This document shows positions 44,965 through 54,272 of a DNA stretch of 64,000 bases, piece after piece. Under the pieces are notes generated by a model. It saw only the letters and a program-made list of their open reading frames with translations. It ran no database searches and had not been told where the DNA came from. Origin of the DNA: Bifidobacterium simiiventris. Lineage in GTDB: Bacteria > Actinomycetota > Actinomycetes > Actinomycetales > Bifidobacteriaceae. The position numbers and the translations under genes are program-made. Position 1 is the stretch's first letter, and each line of letters starts with the position of its first letter. The stretch lies in contig NZ_JAHBBG010000007.1 in the NCBI RefSeq assembly GCF_019331715.1, forward strand, positions 51,183 to 115,182, given 5' to 3'.

Positions 44965-45906
44965 ATGAGCAACGGTTCCACCAAGAGCAACGATGAGCTC
45001 GGTGTCCCCGCCATTGAACAGCTGTACGGCAAAGGCACGGCAAAAGCCGCGGCCCGCCGTCGCAAGAAGTTGGGCATGACCAGCGAAGGACGACGTGCCG
45101 GCTGGGGAACATACCTGATCCTCACGATCGCGGTGCTCATTTTCCTCATTCCGCTGTATGTTGCGGTTTCGATCGCATCGCAGGACAGTACCTCCACGCA
45201 ATACGGCGCGCAGGCGCTTATCTTGGGAGGCGGCCTGGTCAAGAACATCGTAAGGGCCTTCAACGCCATCAAATTCTGGCAGGCGTTCGCCGGCACCCTG
45301 ATGGTCTCCACCATCGTCTCGGTCTCCACCGTGTTCTTTAGCACGTTGGCCGGGTATTCGTTCGCCAAGCTGCGCTTTCGTGGACGCGGCGTGCTGTTCA
45401 CCATCGTGATCGGCACGATGACCATTCCGCAGCAGCTGAGCGTGGTGCCGCTGTACATCATGGCCAACAAGGCCGGTCTGTTCGGTTCGCTCTGGGCGGT
45501 GATCATTCCCAGCCTGGTCAGTGCGTTCGGCGTGTTCTGGATGACCCAGTATCTGCAGGATGCGTTGCCGTACGAGCTGATCGAAGCCGCTCGCGTGGAC
45601 GGTTGCTCCATGTTCCGCACATTCCTGTCCGTCGCCGTTCCGGCCGCTCGTCCGGCTGCATCGATGCTGTTCCTGTTCACGTTCATCGCCCAGTGGACGA
45701 ACTACTTCTGGCCTATGCTCGTGCTCGGCCCGAACAAGAACAACATGCTGACCGTTGCCGCGGCGAATTTGCGAGGCATGTACTTCACCGACTACACCAT
45801 CGTGATGGCCGGCGTCATCCTCACCACGTTCCCGTTGCTGCTGCTGTTTGCCATCGCGGGACGTCAGCTGGTTTCCGGCATCATGGCCGGCGCGGTCAAG
45901 GGCTGA
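44965..45906 (+). CDS. sugar ABC transporter permease 2 (mannan locus)
   Basis: A 313-residue MalG/UgpE-type permease with six spans. The EAA loop is 'LIEAARVDGCSMFRTFLSVAVPAA' and the end 'GRQLVSGIMAGAVKG' is typical. The first ~45 residues are basic and cytoplasmic. It follows permease 1 by 3 nt with AAAGGAGA upstream, so the pair is co-translated. A terminator follows at 45926. Confidence 0.93.
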   Translation: MSNGSTKSNDELGVPAIEQLYGKGTAKAAARRRKKLGMTSEGRRAGWGTYLILTIAVLIFLIPLYVAVSIASQDSTSTQYGAQALILGGGLVKNIVRAFNAIKFWQAFAGTLMVSTIVSVSTVFFSTLAGYSFAKLRFRGRGVLFTIVIGTMTIPQQLSVVPLYIMANKAGLFGSLWAVIIPSLVSAFGVFWMTQYLQDALPYELIEAARVDGCSMFRTFLSVAVPAARPAASMLFLFTFIAQWTNYFWPMLVLGPNKNNMLTVAAANLRGMYFTDYTIVMAGVILTTFPLLLLFAIAGRQLVSGIMAGAVKG

Positions 45907-45925
45907 TGCGGTTCTCCTCCTCATG

Positions 45926-45972
45926 ATCGTCTGGCGGTTGGCAAGAATCAGCATCCGCCAGACGATTTTTTT
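45926..45972 (+). terminator. strong terminator after the permease operon
   Basis: ATCGTCTGGCGG (45926-45937) pairs with CCGCCAGACGAT (45955-45966), followed by seven Ts. GH36 begins only 30 bp later, so it needs read-through or an internal promoter. Confidence 0.85.
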
Positions 45973-46001
45973 ATCTCTACTCGTTCATGTAAGGAACTGT
46001 C

Positions 46002-48359
46002 ATGACAGATATCAAGCCGGCCGAAAGCTGTATGCCGGGCGCGAACCGGCTGTTGCGCTGGGGCAACGGCGTTATTTCTATGGTCTTTCTCACTTCTCGC
46101 GACGCTCCGGTTAAACTGGCCGGACTATCCGGTCGCGGCATGGGTGAGGTTCAGGAGACGACCGTTCTTCAAAGGGATCCTCGTCCGATCGTCGAATTGC
46201 GTGCGACCAACACGGGCGCCTACGACAACCGTCTCGCATACATTGACACGGTCGCCGGCTCGCAGTTGCGTTTCGTCAAGGCCGAGGTTCAGGAACCTCA
46301 GGATAACCCAGAGGGTCTGTACCGTCTGGAGATCACCCAGTTCGCATCCTATCGCCGACTGGAACCGTCCGGACGACCGATGGAGAGCACCAATCCCGCT
46401 CTGGTGCGCGAATCGGATACCGCGTGTGAGGATGCGCGGGATACCTCGCCGAACCATGACGGGGAGGATGGCGTCACGGTCGTCTCCGTCTTCGAGACCT
46501 ACCCGAACCTGTCGGCCGTGCGGACGTACACCGTCGTGCGCTCGCCGGAACGTTACCCCATCGAAGCGGTCTCTTCGATGCAGCTGACCCTGCCTATGGA
46601 TGCGAACGCATCGGTTGTGGATCGGTCGCGCCTGTATTGGGGAGATAATGCCTGGGCCGCCGAAAACGATTGGCATGTCACCGATCTTCGGGATCTTGCC
46701 ATACGAGACCGTAATCAAGTCATCAATCCCGGAGAATCAAGCTCGCGCTTCGCGATGAGTTCTGCGTCGACTTGGTCCACCGGCGTTCACCAGCCGGCGG
46801 GAATACTTGAAGGAGCGAACCCGTCGGGAGATGCGGTGTTCTCCGTCATGTGGCAGATCGAACACAACGGCGCATGGGAATGGGAGGTCGGCGAGAACGA
46901 CCCCGGCCTGCATGTCGTGGCGTTCGGTCCGGAGTATCAGGATCACCACTGGCTGACGTCTCTGGGACAAGGACACGACTTTACCAGTGTGCCTGTGTCG
47001 TTTGCCATTGCACAGGGCGACTGGCAGCATGCGGTTGCGGAGATGACCTTGCAGCGTCGTGCCCTGCGGCGAGCGAAGGCGAAAGAGCTGGGGCGTGAAT
47101 CGGAGTTCGACCGTACCCAGGGCTTGGTCGTCTACAACGACTACATGAATACTCTGGGCGGCGACCCGACTCTTGAGAAGGAATTGCCGCTCATTGAGGG
47201 AGCCGCCAAGATCGGAGCCGACATCTTCTGCATCGATGCCGGGTGGTACGACAGCACCAACGGAGGCTGGTGGGACATGGTGGGGGAGTGGGCGCCCTCC
47301 ACCAACCGATTCGGGGATGCCGGACTTGCCGCCGTGGCCGATCGAGTGCGCGAATGCGGCATGGGATTCGGACTGTGGCTTGAGCCTGAAGTCGTCGGCG
47401 TGAAATCACCGTTGGCGAAGAGCCTTCCTGATGAAGCGTTCTTCACCCGGTACGGCAAGCGGGTCAGCGACTCCGGACGGTATCTTCTTGATTTCCGTTC
47501 TGAATTCGTACGTGATCATGTGTCGAGCATCGTGGATCGACTGATTGCCGAATTCGGGGTCGTTTTCTTCAAATTCGACTACAACACCATGCCGGGCGTC
47601 GGAACGGATCTGAACGCGGAATCGGTCGGAAACGGGCTGCTGGACCATTGCCGTGCGTATCTGGACTGGTTGGACGATTTGCGTCGCCGCCATCCCCAGG
47701 TCATGATCGAGAATTGCGGCTCCGGCGCCATGAGGGCCGATTATGCGCAATTGTCGCGTCTCGACCTGCAATCGACCTCCGACCAGTGCGATCCCATCGT
47801 ATATGCCGCAATCGCGGCAAGTGCTGGCCTGACGATATTGCCTGAACAACAGGGGAACTGGGGTTACGCTCAGCAGGAGATGAGCGATGAGACCGCCGTG
47901 TTCACCCTGGTCACGGGCATATTGGGGCGGCTGTACGTTTCGGGATTCATCAACCGGATGGACGAAACCCGTCTGGGTCTTGTCGGTGATGCCGTGTCGT
48001 TGCACCGCGCCGTATTGGAACGTCAGGATCGACTTGTTCCGTGGTGGCCCCTGGGATTGCCTGATTTCAATGATGATTGGCTTGTGTCGGGACTTGCTCA
48101 GGCCGGTGAGGACCATGCATCTCAGCCAGGCACGTCATATATGACGGTCTGGAGGAGATCGGGCGAGCCGAGCATTACCGTTGCCGTGCCCCAATCCGCC
48201 ACCGTCCGTCAGATTTTCCCTGACCCATCGCGGCCGGATCACGCTCCTGATGCAGAACCGTGGAGCGTTGAACGCATTGATGATGGTCATGTCCGCATTA
48301 CCGCGTCTGAGACACGCGGGCCATCGGCTCGTGTATTTGCGGTCGAAGACAACGGCTGA
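46002..48359 (+). CDS. GH36 alpha-galactosidase
   Basis: A 785-residue GH36 enzyme. The nucleophile is Asp526 in 'VFFKFDYNTM', the acid/base Asp594 in 'STSDQCDP', and 'CIDAGWYDS' and 'GLWLEPEVV' are family signatures. The N-terminal beta-supersandwich spans about 1-340, the barrel about 345-680, and a C-terminal beta domain the rest. There is no signal peptide. It removes alpha-1,6-galactose from imported galactomanno- or raffinose-type oligosaccharides; the beta-mannosidase next door favours galactomannan. Codon bias is weaker than in the flanking GH2, so its history may differ. Confidence 0.94.
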   Translation: MTDIKPAESCMPGANRLLRWGNGVISMVFLTSRDAPVKLAGLSGRGMGEVQETTVLQRDPRPIVELRATNTGAYDNRLAYIDTVAGSQLRFVKAEVQEPQDNPEGLYRLEITQFASYRRLEPSGRPMESTNPALVRESDTACEDARDTSPNHDGEDGVTVVSVFETYPNLSAVRTYTVVRSPERYPIEAVSSMQLTLPMDANASVVDRSRLYWGDNAWAAENDWHVTDLRDLAIRDRNQVINPGESSSRFAMSSASTWSTGVHQPAGILEGANPSGDAVFSVMWQIEHNGAWEWEVGENDPGLHVVAFGPEYQDHHWLTSLGQGHDFTSVPVSFAIAQGDWQHAVAEMTLQRRALRRAKAKELGRESEFDRTQGLVVYNDYMNTLGGDPTLEKELPLIEGAAKIGADIFCIDAGWYDSTNGGWWDMVGEWAPSTNRFGDAGLAAVADRVRECGMGFGLWLEPEVVGVKSPLAKSLPDEAFFTRYGKRVSDSGRYLLDFRSEFVRDHVSSIVDRLIAEFGVVFFKFDYNTMPGVGTDLNAESVGNGLLDHCRAYLDWLDDLRRRHPQVMIENCGSGAMRADYAQLSRLDLQSTSDQCDPIVYAAIAASAGLTILPEQQGNWGYAQQEMSDETAVFTLVTGILGRLYVSGFINRMDETRLGLVGDAVSLHRAVLERQDRLVPWWPLGLPDFNDDWLVSGLAQAGEDHASQPGTSYMTVWRRSGEPSITVAVPQSATVRQIFPDPSRPDHAPDAEPWSVERIDDGHVRITASETRGPSARVFAVEDNG

Positions 48360-48415
48360 CCAAAAATCATACTGTCATTACCTGAACGATCCACGAACAA
48401 ACAAGGATGTTTCCT

Positions 48416-51295
48416 ATGACTCATACCCCCGAAACCTTCCGTTCCATCACCGACGGCTGGACCGTTCGCGCGCTCAATCCGCAGGTTGCGCCGGCCGGAC
48501 TGCGCGATGCGATAGCCGCCGGCATCCCGGCCGTCGTGCCGGGCGAGGTCACGCTCGACTTGTTGCGTGCCGGTCTGATCGACGAGCCGTTCGACGGCGA
48601 CAACGAGAACCGTCAGCAGTGGATCGGCGACGTCGACTGGCAGTTCGAGACGACGTTCGACTGGCATGCGGATGGAAAGACACGCCATGATCTCGTCGCG
48701 TACGGGCTCGACACGATCGCCACCGTGATGCTGAACGGACGGCTTGCCGGCTTCGCGCAGAACTATCACCGCTCGTACCGCTGGGACGCGCGCGGCCTGC
48801 TGCGCGAGGGAGCGAACACGCTGACCGTCACGTTCGCATCGTCCGTGCGCGAATCCGACCGCCGCGAGCAGGAACTCGGCTACTATCCGCACACCGAGCA
48901 CCACGCGTTCAACCAGCTGCGCAAGCCGAGTTACCAGTTCGGCTGGGACTGGGGCATCGACGTGGCGAACGCCGGCATCTGGCGCGAGATTGGCATTGAC
49001 TCGTGGTCCGGCGTGCGGTTCGCCGCGGTGCGTCCGCTGGTCGACGTGCGTCCCGACGGCACCGGAGTGCTCACGACCACCGTCGAGATCGAACGGGCCG
49101 GCGACGGCCGGGTGATGAACTCCGGCGACGCGCACGCCGGACAGCAGCCGGTGCCGGTCATCGTGACCGTGGACGGTCCGGGATTGACTGAACCGGTTAC
49201 GGTGAACGGCGAGGTCGGGTACGGCCGTGACAGTGAGACGATCACCGCTATCGTGCCGGATGCGCGGCTGTGGTGGCCGCTCGGCTATGGCGAGCAGCCG
49301 CTGTACGACGTGACCGTGACCGCCGGTGGCATGGCTACCGGCGGTGCGGCTGTTGACGATGCAGACACCGGCGGCGCGGACGTGGTGGTGGACGATGCGG
49401 CCACCACGGATGCGGTCGCGGCACCGGACGCCGTATGGGCCGGTCGTGTCGGCTTCCGTATCGTGCATGTCGACACGCGCGCCGACGCGCACGGCCGGCC
49501 GTTCCAGATCTACGTCAACGAGGTGCCGGTGCACGCGCGCGGCTACAACTGGGTGCCGATCGACGCGTTCCTGAGCCGCGGGGACCGCGCGTTCTACGCC
49601 GCGCGATTCAAGGATCTCGCCGAAGCCAACTCGAACATGGTGCGCGTCTGGGGCGGCAGCATCTACGAATCCGACGACTTCTACGACTTGGCCGACGAAC
49701 TCGGCGTCATGGTCTGGCAGGACTTCCCGTTCGCATGCGCCGCCTATCCGGAGGACGCCGCCACCCGCGCCGAAGTCGAGGCCGAGGCGCGCGAGAACAT
49801 CAACCGCTTAAGCCCGCATCCGAGCCTGACCGTATGGAACGGTTCCAATGAGAACTATGTGGCCTACGCCGAATGGGGCGGCTTCAAGCAGGCGCTGCGC
49901 GACGACGATCGCTCCGCGAACAAGTACGGTTACGGCGAAAAGGGCTGGGGCGACTGGTATTACAGCGAGCTGTTCCCGCAGCTGCTCGCCGAACTCGACC
50001 CGACGCACGTCTACCTGCCGAGCTCGCCGATGAGCTTCACCCCGTTCGTGAACGCGAACCAGGACAACGACGGCACCATGCACATCTGGGACGTGTGGAA
50101 TCGCGTCGACTACACGAAGTACGCCGACTATGCGCCGCGCTTCGCCGACGAATTCGGCTACCAGGCGCCGCCCGCGTTCAGCACGCTCACGCGCGTCGTG
50201 CATGATGAACCGCTTGACCCGTTCGGCAGGCAGATGCTCGTGCATCAGAAGGCCAACGGCGGCAACATCAAGCTTGCCCGCGGTATGCGCGGCCACCTCA
50301 CGCCGGGCAACATCGACGACGTGAGCTACGGCGGCGTGGTGAACGGCAGCCCGTCCGACGGCGAGCACAGCTGGCTCATCCCGACCGACGCATGGGACTC
50401 GATCGAGGACTGGCACTGGGCGTGCCAGCTCCAGCAGGCGCAGGCGGTGCGGTTCGGCGTCGCGCACATGCGCTCGCTGGAACCGGTGAACGCGGGCGCG
50501 CTGGTCTGGCAGCTCAACGACGACTGGCCGGTCGTCTCGTGGGCGGCCGTTGACTATTACGGGCACCGCAAGCCCTTGTGGCATGCGTCGCGCGACTTCT
50601 TCGCGCCGCGCTTCGCCACGATCCAGCCGCGCGTGAGCGAGTCGTTCCGTGCCGAGCACAGTTGGGAAGGCTCGCCGGTCGCGCCCGATCACCTCGAACT
50701 GGTCGTGCTCAACGACACGCGCGAACCGTGGTCGGGTACATGGACGGTACGCCGCGTGACGCTCGCCGGCGAGACGCTGGCCTCGCAGACGTTCAACGTG
50801 ACGCTCGGCGCGACGGGCCACGTCAGTCTGCCGATCGCGGCCGACGTGGCCACGTTCGGCGATGCGGCGAACGAGCTGCTGGTCGCCGAGCCGGATCGCC
50901 CGACTTCCTCGGCTCCGGCTGAGGGGGCCGTCGGCAAAGCCGACCGGGGGAGCGGCGGCGCGACGTATGCCTGCGATCTCGGCTTCGCCCGCGTGATCCA
51001 CAACCCTGCCGAGGTCATCGATCAGCGTCTTGACCGCACTCCGTTCGAGGCGAGCGTCGCGCCGAACGCCGACGGGCGCGGCGGTTACGACCTGACCGTC
51101 ACCGCGCGATCCTACGTGCGCGACCTGTTCTGCATGGTCGACAAGGTCGACCCGACCGCGCGCATCGACGGCGGCATGGCGAGCCTGTTGCCGGGCGAAT
51201 CGGTGACGTGGCACATCACGGCCGCCGCCGGTCTCGACCCGGCCGCGTTCGCCGCGCCGAACGTGCTGCGCTGCGCGAACGACCTCAAGCGTTGA
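48416..51295 (+). CDS. GH2 beta-mannosidase
   Basis: A 959-residue GH2 beta-mannosidase. 'RVWGGSIYESDDFYDLADELG' (read in parts) and 'VWQDFPFACAAYP' are diagnostic. The acid/base is Glu479 in 'VWNGSNENY' and the nucleophile Glu579 in 'FADEFGYQAP'. There is no signal peptide. The start at 48416 has AAGGA at 48403-48407; an ATG at 48407 overlaps that site. Two low-complexity inserts stand out: an Ala/Asp/Gly-rich loop (about 304-338), and residues about 830-848, which are encoded by a palindromic repeat (50904-50957). It releases mannose from beta-1,4-manno-oligosaccharides after galactose removal. Confidence 0.94.
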   Translation: MTHTPETFRSITDGWTVRALNPQVAPAGLRDAIAAGIPAVVPGEVTLDLLRAGLIDEPFDGDNENRQQWIGDVDWQFETTFDWHADGKTRHDLVAYGLDTIATVMLNGRLAGFAQNYHRSYRWDARGLLREGANTLTVTFASSVRESDRREQELGYYPHTEHHAFNQLRKPSYQFGWDWGIDVANAGIWREIGIDSWSGVRFAAVRPLVDVRPDGTGVLTTTVEIERAGDGRVMNSGDAHAGQQPVPVIVTVDGPGLTEPVTVNGEVGYGRDSETITAIVPDARLWWPLGYGEQPLYDVTVTAGGMATGGAAVDDADTGGADVVVDDAATTDAVAAPDAVWAGRVGFRIVHVDTRADAHGRPFQIYVNEVPVHARGYNWVPIDAFLSRGDRAFYAARFKDLAEANSNMVRVWGGSIYESDDFYDLADELGVMVWQDFPFACAAYPEDAATRAEVEAEARENINRLSPHPSLTVWNGSNENYVAYAEWGGFKQALRDDDRSANKYGYGEKGWGDWYYSELFPQLLAELDPTHVYLPSSPMSFTPFVNANQDNDGTMHIWDVWNRVDYTKYADYAPRFADEFGYQAPPAFSTLTRVVHDEPLDPFGRQMLVHQKANGGNIKLARGMRGHLTPGNIDDVSYGGVVNGSPSDGEHSWLIPTDAWDSIEDWHWACQLQQAQAVRFGVAHMRSLEPVNAGALVWQLNDDWPVVSWAAVDYYGHRKPLWHASRDFFAPRFATIQPRVSESFRAEHSWEGSPVAPDHLELVVLNDTREPWSGTWTVRRVTLAGETLASQTFNVTLGATGHVSLPIAADVATFGDAANELLVAEPDRPTSSAPAEGAVGKADRGSGGATYACDLGFARVIHNPAEVIDQRLDRTPFEASVAPNADGRGGYDLTVTARSYVRDLFCMVDKVDPTARIDGGMASLLPGESVTWHITAAAGLDPAAFAAPNVLRCANDLKR
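50904..50957. repeat. palindromic repeat inside the beta-mannosidase gene
   Basis: Within the coding sequence, CTTCCTCGGCTCC is followed by GAGGGGGCC, then GTCGGC-AAA-GCCGAC and GGGGGAG. These are the building blocks of a G/C hairpin normally seen between genes. It stays in frame and encodes a Ser/Ala/Gly linker. Confidence 0.5.
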
Positions 51296-51304
51296 CGGGT
51301 CATG

Positions 51305-51336
51305 GTTCCGGCCTCTTCGTTACGAGGGGCCGGAAC
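51305..51336 (+). terminator. hairpin after the beta-mannosidase gene
   Basis: GTTCCGGCC (51305-51313) pairs with GGCCGGAAC (51328-51336), and the inner CTC/GAG pairs extend the stem. Confidence 0.6.
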
Positions 51337-51344
51337 GCCGCGTC

Positions 51345-51384
51345 GTCATTGACGGTCATTGACGATCGTTGACGGTCATTGACG
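51345..51384. repeat. four 10-bp tandem repeats
   Basis: GTCATTGACG is repeated four times, with the third copy altered to ATCGTTGACG. They lie between the beta-mannosidase terminator and the LacI promoter. Confidence 0.7.
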
Positions 51385-51423
51385 GTGACATGGGTTGCGG
51401 CATGTCTTCGGCGGATTTAAGTA

Positions 51424-51443
51424 CAGTATTCAGTAATACTGAA
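51424..51443. promoter_or_regulatory. palindrome in the LacI gene promoter
   Basis: CAGTATT-CAGT-AATACTG (51424-51441) overlaps the perfect TTCAGTA-A-TACTGAA (51429-51443), 26 bp upstream of the LacI start. It may be an autoregulatory site, but its sequence differs from the CTTAACCGGTTAAG sites. Confidence 0.5.
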
Positions 51444-51468
51444 ATATTTAAGTAGAACGGGGCGGCGC

Positions 51469-52491
51469 ATGCTGAAGTCAAAGGTGACCATCTCCGACGT
51501 GGCCGAGGCGGCAGGGGTATCCACCAGCGCCGTCTCGTACGCCCTGAACGGCAAACCCGGCGTTTCCGTCGAGACCCGCGACAAAGTGCTCAAGGTGGCC
51601 GATCGTCTGGGTTGGCGGCCGAACAGCGCGGCCAAGGCGCTGTCGAACGCCAGTGCGAACACCGTCGGACTGGTGATGACCCATACCACGCAGGTACTCT
51701 CGGTCGAAACGTACACGATGGAACTGATCGCCGGACTGACCGCCGAACTCGAGAAGGACGGCTATTCGCTGACCGTGCGGTACGCGAACAGCCAGCAGTC
51801 CGAACTGGAGGTGCTGCGCGACTGGATCGCGACAGGCGCCGTGGACGGTGTGCTGCTCATGAACGTCGAACTGGGCGATCCGCGCGTCAAATTGTTCTCC
51901 GAGCATTCCGGAATGCCGGCGCTGCTGCTGTGCGATTCGTCCGTGGCGGACGGGCTGACCACGTTGTCGGACGACGAGCCGAGCGCCGCGCATCTGCTGG
52001 TCGATTACTGCAGCGAGCTCGGGCACCGGCGGATCGCCCGCATCGCCGGCCCTGAGGAACTGACCCACACCTTCATCCGCGACAGTGCATGCATGGAGGA
52101 AACGGCCGCGCTCGACATGCAGTACAGCTGCTTCCATACCGACTATTCCCCGGAGGAAGGCGACAAATGCACCGAACGGCTGCTGTCGCTGCCGCAGCCG
52201 CCCACGGCCATCATCTACGACAACGATGTCATGGCCGTTTCCGCGGTTCGTACGGCCATGCGACTCGGCGTGCGCGTGCCCGAGGATTTGTCGGTCATCG
52301 CCTGGGACGATTCGTTCCTGTGCCGGGTGAACAGTCCGTCCGTCACGGCGCTCAGCCGCAACATCGTCGAACGTGGGCGTCGCGCCGCGCGCATGCTGCT
52401 CGATCTGATCGACGGCAAGACGGTGCGATCCGTCGCCGATGCGGCCAGCGAGCTCATCTTCCGCGAATCCAGCGGCCCACTTGCCTCGTAA
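51469..52491 (+). CDS. LacI-family transcriptional regulator (mannan locus)
   Basis: A 340-residue LacI repressor. The helix-turn-helix is 'TISDVAEAAGVSTSAVSYALNGKPGV', the hinge helix 'RPNSAAKALSN', then the sugar-binding effector domain with 'GHRRIARIAGPEE' and 'DLSVIAWDDSFLCR'. It is located between the beta-mannosidase and serine hydrolase genes. It is the only LacI gene in this locus, so it is the natural candidate to bind the three CTTAACCGGTTAAG-like operators; this is inferred from position. The effector would be an imported manno-oligosaccharide or a product. Confidence 0.92.
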   Translation: MLKSKVTISDVAEAAGVSTSAVSYALNGKPGVSVETRDKVLKVADRLGWRPNSAAKALSNASANTVGLVMTHTTQVLSVETYTMELIAGLTAELEKDGYSLTVRYANSQQSELEVLRDWIATGAVDGVLLMNVELGDPRVKLFSEHSGMPALLLCDSSVADGLTTLSDDEPSAAHLLVDYCSELGHRRIARIAGPEELTHTFIRDSACMEETAALDMQYSCFHTDYSPEEGDKCTERLLSLPQPPTAIIYDNDVMAVSAVRTAMRLGVRVPEDLSVIAWDDSFLCRVNSPSVTALSRNIVERGRRAARMLLDLIDGKTVRSVADAASELIFRESSGPLAS

Positions 52492-52739
52492 ACGCTTCGC
52501 CTTCCATCTGGGAGCACGGTCGGATCGGCGCCTGAACCATATGCCGGGCTCCCCGTCTGTCGTTGGTTTGAACGGGTTCTTCTGTGCGTGCATAGCTACT
52601 TCTCATCCTTGATATATAGCCAAATCAAAAATATCAAAAAACAGCCGAACTTCTGATGGGGTGGTGGACCGTTTGGCCAGGATGCGGGTGACGCGCGATG
52701 GGTTGCCGCATCGATGCATGACGGGGAGCGATGCGATAT

Positions 52740-52753
52740 CTTAAGCGGTTAAT
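52740..52753. promoter_or_regulatory. LacI-type operator upstream of the serine hydrolase gene
   Basis: CTTAAGCGGTTAAT matches the 14-bp site at 42297 except for two positions and lies 97 bp before the serine hydrolase start. The gap 52492-52849 contains no gene; it has a short A-rich stretch near 52620. Confidence 0.6.
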
Positions 52754-52849
52754 ATACTGGCGGGCAGAGCGGCAGACAAGCCGCGGGTACGATGGTGGCG
52801 GCGGGGCGCCGATCGGATCGCGTCCGCCGGAAAGGCAAGTGAGGCATCA

Positions 52850-54133
52850 ATGACGAACACGCAGCAATTGATTCAGGACGCGATGGACCGTGCGGTGGAG
52901 CGCGGCGAGGTGGCCGGTGCGAACATGCTGGCCGTGCAGCACGGCGAGGAGCGCTGGTACGCCGAATCCGGCATGCGCAGCATCGAACGCGGCGAGAAGA
53001 TGACGCGCGACACGATCTTCCGCCTGTATTCGCAGACCAAGCCGGTCACCGGCACGGCCGCGATGATCTTGGTCGAACGCGGACTGGTCGATCTCGGGGC
53101 GCCGGTCAGCGAGTATCTGTCCGGATTCAAGGGGCAGCGGGTCACCACCGAATTCGCCGCCGCGTCCGGTGCCGACGATCGTCTTTCCAACGACGTCCCC
53201 ACCGACCAGGCCGGCTCAACCGGTTCAGCCGCCGGTGACGGCGAGCGCACCGTCCCGGCCGCCCGCGAAGTCACCGTCAAGGACCTGCTCACCATGACCT
53301 CGGGCATTCCATACGGCGACGCGAGCTTCGAGGTCGGTCGCCTCGTCGGCAAGGTCTTCGACGAACTCGACGGCCGACTGCACGGCCCGAACCCGATGGG
53401 CACGGTCGAACTGGCGAACCGGCTCGGCCAGTGCCCGCTGCGCTTCCAGCCCGGTTCGCACTGGATGTACGGCACGAGCGCGGACATCATCGGCGCGATC
53501 GTCGAGGTCGTGTCCGGCAAGCGGTTCGGCGACTTCCTGCACGACGAGATCTTCGAACCGCTCGGCATGGCCGACACCGCGTTCTACGTGCCGCAGGGCA
53601 AGCTCGGCCGTCTCGCCGCGGTCTACGACAATCCGAACAATCCGATCGACCCGGCGAACGCGGGAGGCCCGCTGCGTGAGGTCGTCACCGACCATCTCGG
53701 CGTCGAATACGCGCCGATCGCCGACCCGGCGTACCAGGCCGGCGGCGCGGGCCTGAAGTCCACGATCGACGACTACGCGAAGTTCGCGCGCATGCTGCTC
53801 AACGGCGGCGAATACGGCGGCGAGCGCATCCTGCACCCGCTCACCGTGCGCATGATGACCTCGGGCGCGCTGTCCAGGCGGCATTTCCCCGATTTCGAGG
53901 AATGGCAGCCGGGATGCAGCTACAACACGTTCATGCGCATCGTCGAGGAACCGGGCAAGTCGATCATGGTCTCGCACAAAGGCGAGTATGGCTGGGACGG
54001 TTGGCTCGGCACGTATTTCATCAACGATCCAGCGGCCGATTCGACGTTCCTGCTCAACATCCAGCTCACCAACATCGGCACGTCGCCGCTGGTGCGCAAG
54101 GTGAAGAACATCGTCAACACGCACCTGTCGTGA
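52850..54133 (+). CDS. class C beta-lactamase-fold serine hydrolase
   Basis: A 427-residue protein of the beta-lactamase/esterase (family VIII) fold. The SxxK motif is 'RLYSQTKPVTGTAAM'; the second motif is likely Tyr in 'HWMYGTSADIIG'. A late 'SHKGEYGWDGWLGT' (His-Lys-Gly) plays the KTG role. No signal peptide is present, so it is cytosolic and not a classic beta-lactamase or penicillin-binding protein. A Ser/Gly/Asp-rich insert lies at about 103-140. Since it carries the same LacI-type operator as the mannan genes, it may be an esterase acting on substituted oligosaccharides. Substrate unproven. Confidence 0.85.
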   Translation: MTNTQQLIQDAMDRAVERGEVAGANMLAVQHGEERWYAESGMRSIERGEKMTRDTIFRLYSQTKPVTGTAAMILVERGLVDLGAPVSEYLSGFKGQRVTTEFAAASGADDRLSNDVPTDQAGSTGSAAGDGERTVPAAREVTVKDLLTMTSGIPYGDASFEVGRLVGKVFDELDGRLHGPNPMGTVELANRLGQCPLRFQPGSHWMYGTSADIIGAIVEVVSGKRFGDFLHDEIFEPLGMADTAFYVPQGKLGRLAAVYDNPNNPIDPANAGGPLREVVTDHLGVEYAPIADPAYQAGGAGLKSTIDDYAKFARMLLNGGEYGGERILHPLTVRMMTSGALSRRHFPDFEEWQPGCSYNTFMRIVEEPGKSIMVSHKGEYGWDGWLGTYFINDPAADSTFLLNIQLTNIGTSPLVRKVKNIVNTHLS

Positions 54134-54272
54134 CAGCGTGCGGCGGCTGAACGACCGGCGGCTGTCGGCTATCGGTTGGTAACTGGTGGCCGGCGACCGG
54201 CGCGCGCCTGATATGGCATGTATATGATCGCATATAACATACTTATGTAATACGTATAAAGGAGTATGTGAT

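Noticed and set aside
52850..54133. Serine hydrolase as an antibiotic-resistance beta-lactamase
   Set aside because: No signal peptide, non-canonical third motif and sugar-locus context favour an esterase-like role.
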